Made by a program: the position numbers and the translations under genes. Under the pieces are notes generated by a model. That model saw only the letters and a list, made by a program, of their open reading frames with translations. It made no database searches and was not told the DNA's origin. A DNA stretch of 64,000 nucleotides from Buttiauxella gaviniae (GTDB lineage Bacteria; Pseudomonadota; Gammaproteobacteria; Enterobacterales; Enterobacteriaceae). Where the stretch lies: the NCBI RefSeq assembly GCF_040786275.1, contig NZ_JBFMVT010000002.1:4216001-4280000 (forward strand), in the 5' to 3' direction. Of this stretch, positions 1 to 6,884 are shown piece by piece (the first letter of the stretch is position 1; the number at the start of each line of letters is the position of its first letter).

Positions 1-309
1 AACGCGCGTTTTGTAGCGCGTCGGGTCTAATTTAAACAGGACTTCTCCTTTTTTGATCATCATGTTTTGTTTATCCGTCACTTCACTCACTATTCCCGTA
101 ACTTGTGGCGTTAGGGGAATAGAAATCACTGCTTTTTGCGCCAGAAAAGTATAAGGATGGTTGTAATTCATTAATAAAATGAGCGCGCCAATTAAAAAGA
201 CGCCGCCCAGTGCCGCCGTTGGCACTGTCCATTTATTTACCGGGATCTTGAATATCTTAAATATCGACCACGCAATCGCGACATAAGTCAGGATAATGAG
301 CAAATCCAT
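1..309 (-). CDS. yiaV: YiaV-like HlyD-family membrane fusion protein (N-terminal part only)
   Basis: The minus strand is open from an ATG at 309 to the window edge: 103 codons, with the C-terminus missing. The protein starts [14 protein letters not shown], has a second hydrophobic stretch at about residues 30-48, and then a biotinyl-lipoyl-like strand pattern (residues 62-100, around [20 protein letters not shown]) typical of periplasmic adaptor subunits. The start lies 4 bases after the yiaW stop, so the two are co-transcribed. In E. coli the yiaW-yiaV pair has the same arrangement. Such adaptors link an inner-membrane exporter to an outer-membrane channel; no substrate can be inferred from what is visible. 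Confidence 0.8.
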   Translation of the reverse strand, partial: MDLLIILTYVAIAWSIFKIFKIPVNKWTVPTAALGGVFLIGALILLMNYNHPYTFLAQKAVISIPLTPQVTGIVSEVTDKQNMMIKKGEVLFKLDPTRYKTRV

Positions 310-313
310 GGTG

Positions 314-640
314 TTACTCCAGTGGCGTTATTTTTTTGTCGTCGAGTTTTTGTTCAAGCTCGGTCACCCTTTGCTGCAATGAAGCCAGCGTCTCGTCGCC
401 ATTTTGCTGCATACCCCAGCCGCGTTCCGGGCGATACAACGTCGCCCAGATCCACAGAAACGGCCAGATAACATGCAGAGTAAACAAGCTGACCCAGCCG
501 GCGACATGTATCGCATCGGCGTGGGGATGATTGCGTGATTTAGCAATAAGATAGGGAATATCGTGAAGAATGATGATTCCGTAAAAAATCACCAGAAAGA
601 CAAAAATCAGAACACCCAGAGCGAAATAATTGAGGAACAT
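314..640 (-). CDS. yiaW: DUF3302 inner-membrane protein YiaW
   Basis: This 108-residue protein has two hydrophobic segments (about residues 4-27 and 47-68) and a charged, helical C-terminal tail (about 80-105, [19 protein letters not shown]) that could form a short coiled coil. Length and order next to yiaV match E. coli YiaW. A GAGGT ribosome-binding sequence precedes the ATG at 640. The biochemical function of the family is not established; the constant pairing with a membrane fusion protein suggests an accessory role in an envelope transport complex. Confidence 0.8.
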   Translation of the reverse strand: MFLNYFALGVLIFVFLVIFYGIIILHDIPYLIAKSRNHPHADAIHVAGWVSLFTLHVIWPFLWIWATLYRPERGWGMQQNGDETLASLQQRVTELEQKLDDKKITPLE

Positions 641-746
641 AGTGACCTCGATGGGATAACACTGCTTTATTAAAGATAGTCGTTATCGAAATCGAGAGTT
701 CATCATGTAGGCAAAATTCACCCATATTTATTAATTATTATTTTGA

Positions 747-770
747 GGCGCAAGGTGAGCACCTTGCGCC
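747..770 (-). terminator. Perfect hairpin between the diguanylate cyclase and yiaW
   Basis: Arms GGCGCAAGGT (747-756) and ACCTTGCGCC (761-770) pair perfectly around a 4-base loop, 27 bases after the stop codon of the minus-strand cyclase gene. The downstream tract on the minus strand is A/T-rich but has no clean U-run, so termination may be inefficient. Confidence 0.5.
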
Positions 771-796
771 ATCTGGATCTTTAAGAGCGCGATAAA

Positions 797-2323
797 TCAG
801 CTAAGAGGAGGGTAAATACAGTTTTTCCCTGACTCTTTCGCCTGGTACAACAATTTATCAGCCGTGGCGACCATTTCATCTATCGAGTTGCACTCTGTTG
901 AACTGGCAATGCCGCAGCTAAACGAAACCACCATGCCTTGTTCACGCCATTTTCTTTTCGTGACGGTATAGCGCCAACTATCAATAAGCTCATAGCATTC
1001 GTTGAAGGGCAAATCATGAATTAATGCGACTAATTCTTCACCGCCAAATCGATAAATGGCGTGTTTTCCACCCAATCTTTCGACACCGGCTTTGCTCACA
1101 TTTTGCAGAACGCAGTCACCGGTTTGATGGCCCCAGGTGTCATTGATTCTTTTAAAGTTATCGAGGTCGATCATGGCCAGATGGAACGGGGTACGGGAAT
1201 TAAACAGGTCCAGCACATCCTGTTCAAATTTCCGCCGCGAACCAATTTTCGTCAGCGGATCGGTGGTGGCAGCCTGTACCGCTTCTTTCAGCGTTTCATT
1301 TTTTTTGGCTATTCCCTTGCAAAGACTTTCCAGATTACGCGGGCTTTCGTTGGAAATATTTTCATTAATGCTGAGATAGAGGACATCAACCCACTGTTTA
1401 AGATACATTCTGATAATAATTGCGACAATAAGATAACAAATTAAACAGCCAAGGATGATATAGGTTAATGCGAGATAAGCGCTATTCAGCAATTTGTCAT
1501 AATTGTCATAGCTGACGGTGGATAATGCCACCCAGTCAGGATTCTGGTAAGCCTGATAAAAAACGATCTGTTTATTTTCATCATCTTTAAATGAGCCCGA
1601 AGTCTCTTTTATCTCTTTCAACCATGACTCAGGTATTTTTCGGGTGAAAATTTCCTTGGTGTTAGCGTACATAATGACCGAGCCATCCATCGCGGCGACC
1701 TTGAATCGGCCATTATAAGGGACGCTAAGGCCTTTAAGAATGTTGCTCAATGCATTCAGATCCAGGTCAAGGGCAATATTTCCCACAAAATCTGATTGTT
1801 TATCAAAGAGATTCATACTTACCGTGACATCGCACAGGTGCTTGTTTGTCATGGGGCTTTTACTGACACCTACATAAGGATCCGAGAAATAAATGGCGTC
1901 TTTAACGCCGTCTACCGGAAACCAAGGGCGTTCGGACGGTTTAAACTCTTGATAGTCTTTATGCGGGTAAACTCTGTACCGGTTATGGCTATCTGACAAC
2001 AGTACACTTGAGAACATCTCATTAGAGTTTATTAATGAAGGTAGCAATGAGTTTAATTCTGAATACTCAGGAGAGATGTATTCAGCAATATCTTCCTTGC
2101 TAATCATGCCAGCCATTGCGCTGAGTTTTTTATTAATTTTTCTGACGGGGGTTTCTATGCTGGCATAGGCAATGTTTCTGGTGAATCTCACCATTGTTTC
2201 ATTAAAGTTATTTTCTATTTCAAATTTAATGTAGAAAAATGAATATGTGGAAACCAGAACAAAAGGGGCAATAATAACAAGAACGGTTAATATCAATGCT
2301 TTTTTAGAGGTTAATTTGAACAT
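797..2323 (-). CDS. Membrane diguanylate cyclase, periplasmic Cache sensor plus GGDEF domain
   Basis: This 508-residue protein has a transmembrane helix at about 10-31, a periplasmic double-Cache-like sensor (about 35-280), a second helix at about 283-306 (LALTYIILGCLICYLIVAII) and a C-terminal GGDEF domain (about 345-505). The active-site motif is GGEEL at residues 427-431, the common functional variant, so synthesis of cyclic di-GMP from GTP is expected. No RxxD product-inhibition site stands at the usual position just upstream (GGKH occupies it), so feedback inhibition may be lost. The ATG at 2323 follows an A/T-rich region. Cyclic di-GMP made here could influence surface and biofilm functions, but no link to the distal secretion island is shown by sequence. 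Confidence 0.88.
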   Translation of the reverse strand: MFKLTSKKALILTVLVIIAPFVLVSTYSFFYIKFEIENNFNETMVRFTRNIAYASIETPVRKINKKLSAMAGMISKEDIAEYISPEYSELNSLLPSLINSNEMFSSVLLSDSHNRYRVYPHKDYQEFKPSERPWFPVDGVKDAIYFSDPYVGVSKSPMTNKHLCDVTVSMNLFDKQSDFVGNIALDLDLNALSNILKGLSVPYNGRFKVAAMDGSVIMYANTKEIFTRKIPESWLKEIKETSGSFKDDENKQIVFYQAYQNPDWVALSTVSYDNYDKLLNSAYLALTYIILGCLICYLIVAIIIRMYLKQWVDVLYLSINENISNESPRNLESLCKGIAKKNETLKEAVQAATTDPLTKIGSRRKFEQDVLDLFNSRTPFHLAMIDLDNFKRINDTWGHQTGDCVLQNVSKAGVERLGGKHAIYRFGGEELVALIHDLPFNECYELIDSWRYTVTKRKWREQGMVVSFSCGIASSTECNSIDEMVATADKLLYQAKESGKNCIYPPLS

Positions 2324-2788
2324 TTTGAATATTCTTATTTATACAAGCTAGCATAGAAGAAAATTTGTACTGATGTATAACCACATTATCATAATCTTCT
2401 TAACGAATAGCAAGGGAATTAAGTTTTAAGATCCTTATAGGAAACGCAATTCTTTAGATGAATTAACGTTAAGGTTGTTTATTGTAATAATTATAGCTTG
2501 AATATAATTATTATGTTTTTTATTTAATCTAAATCCATAAGTGGTGCTTAACCATTGGGTGGTAAATGGAAATTAAATTTCCAATAATTGTTTTTTTATT
2601 GTGAATATTTAGTAGGGTATTCAGGTTTATATCCATATCAATCTTTCCGATAATCACATTAACAAAAGATATTATAAGCAAGCTATGCAATGACACGTAG
2701 GTGATTATTCTAAATAAGAAAAGAGTGCATGAATGCCTGGGTTTTGGTTGAAAATTGCACACGCCTATCGGTTTCAGGTTTTCAAAAC
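2324..2788. other. A/T-rich intergenic region without a convincing gene
   Basis: This stretch separates the cyclase gene from ortT. It is strongly A/T-rich and must contain the cyclase promoter near its left end. A 77-codon minus-strand frame (2529-2762) shows no family resemblance and I do not count it as a gene. Confidence 0.5.
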
Positions 2789-2817
2789 TTGATCCAGGTC
2801 ATAAAAAAGGGCATATT
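2789..2817 (+). promoter_or_regulatory. Candidate ortT promoter overlapped by an FNR-like site
   Basis: TTGATC (2789-2794) and CATATT (2812-2817) are spaced 17 bases apart, a plausible sigma-70 promoter about 35 bases ahead of ortT. The upstream half lies in TTGATCCAGGTCAT (2789-2802), which resembles the FNR/CRP-type palindrome TTGAT-N4-ATCAA with mismatches in the right arm. Both calls rest on pattern matching only. Confidence 0.35.
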
Positions 2818-2850
2818 TTGCGTCAAATTTGAATACACGCATTTATCCCC

Positions 2851-3024
2851 ATGACCCTTTATCAACATATGTTGGTTTTTTACGCTGTAATGTCGTTAAT
2901 CACCGCGCTCATCACCTGGTTTTTGGCTCACGATACCAAAAGAATTAAACTGTTATGCTCGGCCCTGGTGGGCGCGACGTGGCCAATGAGTTTTCCGGTC
3001 GCGTTGATGTTCTCGCTGTTCTAA
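2851..3024 (+). CDS. ortT: OrtT-type orphan membrane toxin (GhoT family)
   Basis: This is a 57-codon gene. The peptide begins [14 protein letters not shown], has two hydrophobic helices (about 6-25 and 35-56) joined by a polar loop (HDTKRIK), and ends [17 protein letters not shown]. That is the GhoT/OrtT signature and the same 57-residue length as E. coli OrtT (YdcX). GhoT-family peptides insert in the inner membrane and lower membrane potential and ATP. No GhoS-like antitoxin gene is adjacent, consistent with the 'orphan' status of OrtT. The ribosome-binding site is weak, as expected for a tightly limited toxin. Confidence 0.88.
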   Translation: MTLYQHMLVFYAVMSLITALITWFLAHDTKRIKLLCSALVGATWPMSFPVALMFSLF

Positions 3025-3055
3025 TTCGTTTAGTTCGACAAAGTTAAGGTGCGCC

Positions 3056-3370
3056 ATGAATGACATAACCTTTTTTCAGCGTTTTGAGGGCGATATTCTC
3101 GCCGGACGCAAAACCATCACCTTGCGTGATGCGTCAGAATCCCACTTTACGCCAGGCCAGAAGCTACGCGTAGGGCGCTATGAAGATGATGTCTATTTTT
3201 GCACTATCGAAGTGGTCAGCGTAACGCCTGTCATGCTCGACCAACTGACCGATGAGCATGCTCGCCAGGAAAATATGACGCTACCAGAACTTAAAGCGGT
3301 GATTGCAGAAATTTATCCGGGGTTAAATCAACTTTATGCGATTGTTTTTACGCTGGACTCTAAAGCGTAA
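3056..3370 (+). CDS. yqfB: N4-acetylcytidine amidohydrolase, ASCH domain
   Basis: A 104-residue ASCH-fold protein closely resembling E. coli YqfB, which hydrolyses N4-acetylcytidine to cytidine and acetate. The expected catalytic Lys, Thr and Glu are present: GRKTIT supplies K19 and T22, and QEN supplies E72, matching the E. coli spacing (K21, T24, E74). The start is [10 protein letters not shown]. It lies 31 bases downstream of ortT on the same strand, so the two may share a transcript. A bidirectional hairpin follows the stop. Confidence 0.9.
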   Translation: MNDITFFQRFEGDILAGRKTITLRDASESHFTPGQKLRVGRYEDDVYFCTIEVVSVTPVMLDQLTDEHARQENMTLPELKAVIAEIYPGLNQLYAIVFTLDSKA

Positions 3371-3377
3371 AACATAA

Positions 3378-3399
3378 AGGAAGGGGAGTTCCCCTTCCT
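3378..3399. terminator. Bidirectional hairpin between yqfB and ydcH
   Basis: Arms AGGAAGGGGA (3378-3387) and TCCCCTTCCT (3390-3399) are perfectly complementary and lie between two convergent genes. On the minus strand the stem is followed by TTTATGTTTTA, giving a weak U-rich tail for ydcH. Confidence 0.65.
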
Positions 3400-3409
3400 G
3401 AAAACGAAC

Positions 3410-3625
3410 CTACTGGCTGGCATTCTTCAACATTTGATACAACTCATCTTTTAGCCGCAGCTTCTCTTTTTTCATCTGCACGACCTTCTCGTTGTATCCC
3501 GTCCCTTGTGGTCCCCCCTTGCGTAAAATCTCTTCGTCGAGCTGATTGTGCTTGTCAAACAAGCTGAGGAAACGCGGGTTAGCGGATTTTAGTTCGTTGA
3601 TCAGTTCACGGTACTCAGGAAACAT
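3410..3625 (-). CDS. ydcH: Small DUF465/YdcH-family protein
   Basis: This 71-residue, highly charged, helical protein starts MFPEYRELINELKS and carries the conserved segment NPRFLSLFDKHNQLDEEI followed by a K/E-rich C-terminal helix (MKKEKLRLKDELYQML). Length and motif match E. coli YdcH. A GGAGG sequence precedes the ATG at 3625. The molecular role is unknown. Confidence 0.88.
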   Translation of the reverse strand: MFPEYRELINELKSANPRFLSLFDKHNQLDEEILRKGGPQGTGYNEKVVQMKKEKLRLKDELYQMLKNASQ

Positions 3626-3765
3626 TGCAAACCTCCTGGACTGTTAGATGGTGAAAGGAATTTCGCCTGGCAATCGCTGCCTTTTGCAGTGTAGGCCCCC
3701 CTTAACCAGAATGGGAAGCCTCGCTTCGTAAGGGTTTGTCAATTTGCGATCCGCGAGGCGCGTTA

Positions 3766-4647
3766 CTATCCTTTTTGGTTTGCCATCGCCAGATAAGCGT
3801 TAACTGCACCTTTGGTTTCATTCACTCGGCCTATCAATAGCAGATTGGCCATCAACTCCGGGGCATTCAACTTGCGGTAGACAAGTCCAGGGATATTGAC
3901 CTGCTGTAGAGGGGCGGGTACCAGCGCCAGCCCCAATCCTGCAGCAGCGATAGCCAGAACGCTCAGGGTACTGTCAGGCTGATGTGCCACACGTAAGTGA
4001 TTCCCCAGTTTCTGGCTGAGCATCACCCACAGATACTCCTGGCTATCATGCGCGTCGTACATAATCAGCGATTCGCCGGAGAGCATATCTACGGTGATAG
4101 CGGGATGTTCAGCAAGCGGGTGCTCATCCGAAAGCGCCACCAGAAACGCCCAGTCCCCGATCCGCTGCACTTCTATCCCGGCAGTGGCGGTTTTACTGTG
4201 GCTCGGTGTGTAACCGATATCCAGTTGCCCGGCGAGAATCGCATCTACCTGCTGCTGCGGGCTGACCTCCTGGATAATCATTTCAGCATCAGGATATTTT
4301 TTGCGGAACAGACGCAAATCACGGGTCAGTTTGCCGCTGAATATGGCATTTCCGGCAAATCCTATTCGCACCGTACCCGTCTCCCCGCGCAGAGAGCGTT
4401 GGACTGACAGCCTGGTAAACTCCGCCTGTTCCAGCGTGCGGCGGGCCTCAGTCTGAAATAATTTTCCGGCTTCCGTCAGCTCCACGCTTCGGCTGGTGCG
4501 GCGGAAAAGTGCGCCCCCGAGCTCTTCTTCCAGGGCGCGAATTTGCATGCTTAGCGCAGGCTGCACGATGTTCAAATTGCGCGAGGCTCGGCCAAAATGC
4601 TTTTCTTCCGCCACTGCCAGAAAATAACGTAGCTGCCGTAAATCCAT
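3766..4647 (-). CDS. LysR-family transcriptional regulator
   Basis: A 293-residue regulator with the LysR winged helix-turn-helix at the N-terminus (residues 1-60: MDLRQLRYFLAVAEEKHFGR, then QPALSMQIRALEEELG) and a periplasmic-binding-protein-like effector domain from about 90 to the end. It is divergent from the SnoaL-like gene at 4775, the classic LysR arrangement, so that gene is its most likely target. A perfect 9-bp inverted repeat stands just ahead of its start codon. The effector is unknown. Confidence 0.92.
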   Translation of the reverse strand: MDLRQLRYFLAVAEEKHFGRASRNLNIVQPALSMQIRALEEELGGALFRRTSRSVELTEAGKLFQTEARRTLEQAEFTRLSVQRSLRGETGTVRIGFAGNAIFSGKLTRDLRLFRKKYPDAEMIIQEVSPQQQVDAILAGQLDIGYTPSHSKTATAGIEVQRIGDWAFLVALSDEHPLAEHPAITVDMLSGESLIMYDAHDSQEYLWVMLSQKLGNHLRVAHQPDSTLSVLAIAAAGLGLALVPAPLQQVNIPGLVYRKLNAPELMANLLLIGRVNETKGAVNAYLAMANQKG

Positions 4648-4659
4648 GCCTTCTCCTCA

Positions 4660-4682
4660 ATCAATCATTAAATATGATTGAT
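4660..4682. promoter_or_regulatory. Probable LysR operator (9-bp inverted repeat)
   Basis: ATCAATCAT (4660-4668) and ATGATTGAT (4674-4682) form a perfect inverted repeat separated by five A/T bases, starting 13 bases upstream of the lysR-type start codon in the divergent promoter region. Position and symmetry fit an autoregulatory LysR binding site. Confidence 0.6.
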
Positions 4683-4774
4683 GTGTCACTTTAACCTATT
4701 GGATGTTATCGAAGCGAAGGTGAATACTCCAGCTCATCTCAAGTTATAACGTTTCCTACACCGGAGTATTAACC

Positions 4775-5350
4775 ATGAAAAATAGACTGGAAGATCGCCT
4801 GCAAATTACCGACCTGATGAATGGCTGGATCCATCGCGACCTGAGCGAGTGGGATGCGCTGCGCTCGCTGTTTCATCCTGATGGCACGATAGAAGTGACC
4901 TGGTTTGAAGGGCTGTTCAGTGACTTTGTTAATGCCTCGGCGCGTATGGGAGCATCTGACCTCAGAACCAAACATCTTATGGGAAGCCCGATTGTTACCT
5001 TCAATGGCAACCGGGCTATTGTTGAAACCAACGCCATTATTATCGCGGAGAACGTCAAACTTAACCTCGGCTGTAACAACCATAACCGTTTCTACGACCT
5101 GGTTGAGAAGCGAGATGGCATCTGGAAACTGGTTCATCGTCAGAGTGTTTATGACATGGGGACTTTCAGCTTCCCAATGGGGCTAACCGAAATAGACACA
5201 AGCGTTGCTGAAAAATATCCGCGGGAATATGCCGCCCTGGCTTACCTGCTGGAAAAAAGTGGCTTCCCGGTTAAGCGCGTGTTTGCTACCCGGGGTAGCG
5301 AATTAGAGCGAAATATGAAAGCGGAAGGCCAGACCTGGCTGAACGCCTGA
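4775..5350 (+). CDS. SnoaL-like / nuclear transport factor 2 family protein
   Basis: This 191-residue protein has the cone-shaped NTF2/SnoaL fold signature: an N-terminal helix (DRLQITDLMNGWIHR), then W-x-x-LRSLFHPDGTIEV and a later strand block (FYDLVEKRDGIWKLVHRQSVYDMG). The family includes scytalone-dehydratase-like and ring-hydroxylating-dioxygenase beta-like enzymes that act on small hydrophobic substrates, as well as non-enzymatic members. No substrate can be named. A GGAG ribosome-binding site precedes the ATG. It is transcribed divergently from the LysR regulator and is its likely target. Confidence 0.78.
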   Translation: MKNRLEDRLQITDLMNGWIHRDLSEWDALRSLFHPDGTIEVTWFEGLFSDFVNASARMGASDLRTKHLMGSPIVTFNGNRAIVETNAIIIAENVKLNLGCNNHNRFYDLVEKRDGIWKLVHRQSVYDMGTFSFPMGLTEIDTSVAEKYPREYAALAYLLEKSGFPVKRVFATRGSELERNMKAEGQTWLNA

Positions 5351-5397
5351 TCCTCATCGTAACGCGACAGACTAAACCGCAAAAATTGCCCAGGACA

Positions 5398-5464
5398 ATC
5401 GGGTTCTCATGTGCTAAAACATATCTATGATATATCTTACACTTCGAAAAGATGAGAACCCGAT
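5398..5464 (+). promoter_or_regulatory. Long-spaced inverted repeat whose right arm covers the yqjH start region
   Basis: ATCGGGTTCTCAT (5398-5410) and ATGAGAACCCGAT (5452-5464) are a perfect 13-bp inverted repeat with a 41-base spacer. The right arm covers the ribosome-binding region and the first two bases of the yqjH ATG (5463). In an mRNA starting upstream of 5398 the arms would pair and hide the start; alternatively the arms could be protein sites on DNA. Confidence 0.5.
5421..5433. promoter_or_regulatory. Candidate YqjI operator
   Basis: ATATC-TAT-GATAT is a small perfect palindrome in the yqjH promoter, inside the spacer of the longer inverted repeat. In E. coli the PadR-like regulator YqjI represses yqjH and itself through A/T-rich palindromes, so this is the obvious site to suspect. 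Confidence 0.4.
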
Positions 5465-6224
5465 GACCGAAAAAACTAAACCTAATCTTCCAAAACGCGT
5501 AAAAAACGAACTCAAATTCCGCGATTTAACCGTAAAAAGCAAAGTCACCGTCGCGGGTTGTTTTTACCGCATCGTATTTACCAGCCCCGATCTTGCAGGT
5601 TTTTCCTCGCAGGGATTTGATGACCACGTAAAAGTCTTTTTCCCACCGGCGGGTGGCGATTTTGCACGCCCGTCCGTAACAGACGACGGCATTGTCTGGG
5701 GTGAGGGCGCACGGCCCGTTTCCCGGGACTATACGCCGCTTGCGTTTGACGCCGCGCTCAATGAACTGACGCTGGATTTTTATATCCACGACGGCGGTGT
5801 TGCCAGCCAGTGGGCTGAAAATGCGGCACCAGGCGACACGCTGCTTATCGGCGGCCCGAGAGGATCGCTGGTTATACCGACCCATTACGCTTTCCAGCTC
5901 TATATTTGCGATGAAAGTGGCCTCCCGGCGGTTCGTCGCCGTCTGTTATCGCTGCCTGAAAATAGCGCGCCTATCGTGCTGGTTAACAGCCATCACGCGC
6001 AAACTCACGAGTATCTCAGCGAATTTCAAGGCGCGCAGATTGAGTGGCTTGATAGCGAATCTATCGCCGAACGCGTCAGAAACCTTGAATTTCCGGCCAG
6101 CGACTATTTTGTCTGGGCGACCGGCGAAGGGCATGACGTGAAAAAGCTGAGCGATGAACTGCTGGAAACCCGTGGTCTGGACGGGGATTACGTTCGCGCC
6201 GTGGCTTACTGGCATAAAAAATAA
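5463..6224 (+). CDS. yqjH: Siderophore-interacting protein, NADPH-dependent ferric reductase YqjH
   Basis: I chose the ATG at 5463 (MTEKTKPNLPK), giving 253 residues as in the family; an upstream in-frame ATG at 5427 would add 12 residues. The protein has an FAD-binding domain with SRDYTPL and HDGGVAS motifs and a GPRGSLVIP segment before the SIP C-terminal domain (YICDESGLPAVRRRL, ATGEG, AYWHKK). YqjH reduces ferric iron in siderophore complexes, with NADPH as electron donor, releasing ferrous iron in the cytoplasm. yqjI follows after 10 bases, so the two genes are probably co-transcribed and controlled by YqjI. Confidence 0.92.
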   Translation: MTEKTKPNLPKRVKNELKFRDLTVKSKVTVAGCFYRIVFTSPDLAGFSSQGFDDHVKVFFPPAGGDFARPSVTDDGIVWGEGARPVSRDYTPLAFDAALNELTLDFYIHDGGVASQWAENAAPGDTLLIGGPRGSLVIPTHYAFQLYICDESGLPAVRRRLLSLPENSAPIVLVNSHHAQTHEYLSEFQGAQIEWLDSESIAERVRNLEFPASDYFVWATGEGHDVKKLSDELLETRGLDGDYVRAVAYWHKK

Positions 6225-6234
6225 GGAAACGAAT

Positions 6235-6807
6235 ATGAGAATCCATCATCTCCATCACGGTTTCTGTGCAAAACATGAACGCCACGAAAGGGGCGGCCAT
6301 GGTCATCACGAACATGGCGGCATGGAAGGCAAAGCGCGGATGCGTCGTGAGCGTCTGTTTGATGCCAACGACATTCGGCTGTTGATCCTGCATTTCCTCT
6401 CAAGCAATGCGGCACACGGCTATGAGCTGATCAAGTCCATTGAGGCGACGGCAAAAGGCGAGTACGTCCCAAGCCCGGGGATTATCTACCCAAACCTCTC
6501 TTTGCTTGAAGAGATGGGGTTTATTGCCGCGGTGCAAAACGACAGCAGCAAAAAGGCGTGGATGCTGACCGAAGAAGGCCGCGCGGAACTCGCCGCCCAA
6601 CAAGAACATCTTGGTCACATTATCGCGAAGCTCGAATCGCTGGGTGTTTTAGGCGATAACCGCCGACTTCCTGAAATACAGCGTGCGATTCACAACTTCA
6701 AAATGGCGCTTAACACCAAACTGGGCCAGAGCGATTTGCCTAAAGAGACGCTGTATAAAATCATCGATACCCTGGATCAGGCCGCTAAAGATATCGAACG
6801 TAGCTGA
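6235..6807 (+). CDS. yqjI: PadR-family, histidine-rich nickel/iron-responsive repressor YqjI
   Basis: The ATG at 6235 gives 190 residues. The first 30 are extremely His-rich (HHLHHGF, HERHERGGHGHHEHGG), the metal-binding extension that defines YqjI, followed by a PadR winged helix (LLILHFLSSNAAHGYELIKSIE ... YVPSPGIIYPNLSLLEEMG) and a C-terminal dimerisation helix. E. coli YqjI represses yqjH and itself; nickel relieves repression. The extension here is shorter and has fewer Cys than in E. coli. A longer frame reaching back to 6154 is rejected because it overlaps yqjH and has no ribosome-binding site. Confidence 0.92.
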   Translation: MRIHHLHHGFCAKHERHERGGHGHHEHGGMEGKARMRRERLFDANDIRLLILHFLSSNAAHGYELIKSIEATAKGEYVPSPGIIYPNLSLLEEMGFIAAVQNDSSKKAWMLTEEGRAELAAQQEHLGHIIAKLESLGVLGDNRRLPEIQRAIHNFKMALNTKLGQSDLPKETLYKIIDTLDQAAKDIERS

Positions 6808-6824
6808 TTCTTAGACGATAAGCA

Positions 6825-6851
6825 TAAAGTTTTGGCGCAAACTGCCGAAAC
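6825..6851 (+). promoter_or_regulatory. Sigma-28 (FliA) flagellar-class promoter for tsr
   Basis: TAAAGTTT (6825-6832), exactly 11 bases, then GCCGAAAC (6844-6851). The FliA consensus is TAAAGTTT-N11-GCCGATAA, so the -35 element is perfect and the -10 matches in six of eight bases. Transcription would start near 6858, about 27 bases before the tsr ATG. The same DNA forms an imperfect hairpin (6821-6859) that may also weaken read-through from yqjI. Confidence 0.85.
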
Positions 6852-6884
6852 TCTATGCTTCTGTTGTCATGAGAATAAAAAAGC

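Noticed and set aside
2529-2762. 77-codon minus-strand frame upstream of ortT
   Set aside because: Composition is that of A/T-rich noncoding DNA, no ribosome-binding site or family resemblance is seen, and it lies in the promoter region of its neighbours.
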